Shown piece after piece: positions 5,984 to 6,371 of a DNA stretch of 6,371 nucleotides. Source of the DNA: an uncultured Lachnospiraceae bacterium. Its GTDB lineage: Bacteria; Bacillota; Clostridia; Lachnospirales; Lachnospiraceae. Position 1 is the stretch's first letter. Each line of letters opens with the position of its first letter. The stretch covers positions 1-6,371 of the forward strand of contig CABUBX010000124.1 in NCBI GenBank assembly GCA_902489925.1. The letters are read 5' to 3'. The notes below the pieces were generated by a model. That model was not told the DNA's origin. It saw only the letters and a program-made list of their open reading frames with translations, and searched no databases. The position numbers were made by a program, and so were the translations under genes.

Positions 5984-5994
5984 TAGTTTATACT
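5966..5994 (+). promoter_or_regulatory. Sigma-A promoter P2 of the ArsR gene, overlapping P1
   Basis: A second TTTACA (5966-5971) is 17 bases from TATACT (5989-5994). It has the same spacing as the first promoter and is shifted downstream by exactly 11 bases. The expected start is near 6001. Both boxes sit on the same face of the helix as those of P1. Confidence 0.6.
5978..5992. promoter_or_regulatory. Possible ArsR operator overlapping both -10 boxes
   Basis: TATAA (5978-5982) and TTATA (5988-5992) form an inverted repeat with a 5-base centre. It covers the P1 -10 box and most of the P2 -10 box, where an autorepressor of the ArsR/SmtB family would be expected to bind. The arms are short and AT-rich, and the -10 boxes themselves contribute to the symmetry, so the assignment is tentative. 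Confidence 0.35.
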
Positions 5995-6027
5995 GAAAAA
6001 GAATTGAAGTCAGAATCTATAAACCTT

Positions 6028-6033
6028 GGGAGG
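6028..6033 (+). promoter_or_regulatory. Ribosome binding site fixing the ATG 6041 start of the ArsR gene
   Basis: GGGAGG is followed by 7 bases and ATG at 6041-6043. The frame extends upstream to a TTG at 6026, but that codon abuts this site and has no site of its own. Confidence 0.85.
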
Positions 6034-6040
6034 AATCATC

Positions 6041-6349
6041 ATGGAACACTATACACTGCCTCATCAGCACGGACAATCGAAGGATGAGCTGATGGCGCAT
6101 ATGCCTGATACAGACAAATTCCATACGCTGTCGGGGACTTTTAAGCTGCTCGGCGATGCGAGCCGTATTCGGATTTTTTGGATTTTATGTCATTGCGAGG
6201 AATGTGTCATTAATATTTCTGCGATGATGGAGATGAGCAGTCCGGCAGTCGCCCATCATTTGAAATTGTTAAAAGACAGCGGTTTGGTTGAGACGCGCCG
6301 CGAGGGCAAGGAAACCTACTATAAAGCTAGTATAATCCACGCAAATTAG
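6041..6349 (+). CDS. ArsR/SmtB-family winged-helix repressor, apparently truncated at the C-terminus
   Basis: A 102-residue DNA-binding protein. The ArsR fold is visible: TFKLLGDASRIRIFWIL (33-49), a helix-turn-helix at about 58-83 with the recognition helix in SSPAVAHHLKLLKDSGL, and a wing with RREGKETYYKA (86-96). The CHCEEC cluster (C50, H51, C52, C55) is near the place of the ELCV-type metal motif of SmtB/CadC regulators, and the N-terminus carries H3, H8 and H10; together these could form a metal site of the alpha3N kind, which is inference. Homologues I recall run on for about 20-25 residues after YYKA with a helix that forms the dimer. Here the protein ends SIIHAN and stops at 6347-6349. 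No other frame restores the ending, since the two alternatives stop at 6335 and 6330. The gene likely controls itself and perhaps a metal exporter beyond the window. Product may be impaired. Confidence 0.8.
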   Translation: MEHYTLPHQHGQSKDELMAHMPDTDKFHTLSGTFKLLGDASRIRIFWILCHCEECVINISAMMEMSSPAVAHHLKLLKDSGLVETRREGKETYYKASIIHAN

Positions 6350-6367
6350 AAGTCTGTTTCAAATTAG
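6342..6367 (+). repeat. 8-bp direct repeat at the truncated end of the ArsR gene
   Basis: CAAATTAG occurs at 6342-6349 and again at 6360-6367, 18 bases apart. A 7-bp inverted pair, AAAGCTA (6323-6329) and TAGCTTT (6365-6371), encloses this stretch and coincides with the point where ArsR similarity ends. They may belong to the end of an inserted element, but they are short and the window ends at 6371. Confidence 0.4.
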
Positions 6368-6371
6368 CTTT

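Noticed and set aside
5887..6040. Riboswitch or small RNA in the divergent spacer
   Set aside because: The spacer is only 154 bases, mostly taken up by promoters for both directions, and shows no stable stem series or known conserved core.
6323..6371. Naming a specific insertion-sequence family or group II intron at the ArsR break
   Set aside because: Only about 45 bases are visible; they do not begin with a GTGYG-type intron 5' end or an inverted repeat I can assign, and no transposase coding is in the window.

Overview
The window looks like a stretch of chromosome from a low-GC Gram-positive anaerobe, most likely class Clostridia and possibly Lachnospiraceae. The clues are AT-rich spacers, strong AGGAGG-type ribosome binding sites, several TTG/GTG starts, a DUF4364-type protein end, a YkvI-type membrane protein, and an ArsR regulator of a kind I recall from Lachnospiraceae. 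The taxonomic call is inference; there is no rRNA or marker gene here.

Layout, left to right. (i) 3-185 (+): the last 60 codons of a DUF4364-like protein. (ii) 207-258: a long perfect hairpin with T-runs on both sides, a shared terminator between this gene and the convergent PAP2 gene. (iii) 262-798 (-): a PAP2-family membrane phosphatase with a TTG start. (iv) 799-966: a divergent control region holding a perfect 14-bp palindrome. (v) 967-2502 (+): a stand-alone siroheme/4Fe-4S sulfite (or nitrite) reductase. (vi) 2521-2574: a GC-rich hairpin between two convergent transcription units. (vii) 2593-5886 (-): a compact three-gene unit, transcribed in the order CDP-alcohol phosphatidyltransferase, YkvI-like transporter, NhaP-type cation/proton antiporter with two C-terminal RCK_C-like modules. 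(viii) 5887-6040: a divergent control region with two overlapping sigma-A promoters offset by exactly 11 bp, reading right. (ix) 6041-6349 (+): an ArsR/SmtB regulator that appears to lose its normal C-terminal helix at about 6326, close to the window edge.

How the genes may work together: the minus-strand trio is membrane-centred (phospholipid headgroup synthesis, a LeuT-fold-like transporter, monovalent cation/proton exchange), and the PAP2 enzyme is another lipid-phosphate function. The sulfite reductase has no electron-donor subunit next to it, so it probably takes electrons from ferredoxin made elsewhere. The ArsR protein carries a Cys/His pattern compatible with metal sensing and probably represses its own promoter.

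I see no rRNA, tRNA, CRISPR array or recognisable transposase, and no gene-free stretch longer than 300 bases. I do not see a clearly new biological system. The best leads are the abrupt end of the ArsR gene with small repeats around it, the 11-bp-phased double promoter, and an Arg-to-Cys change at an expected siroheme-contact position in the reductase.
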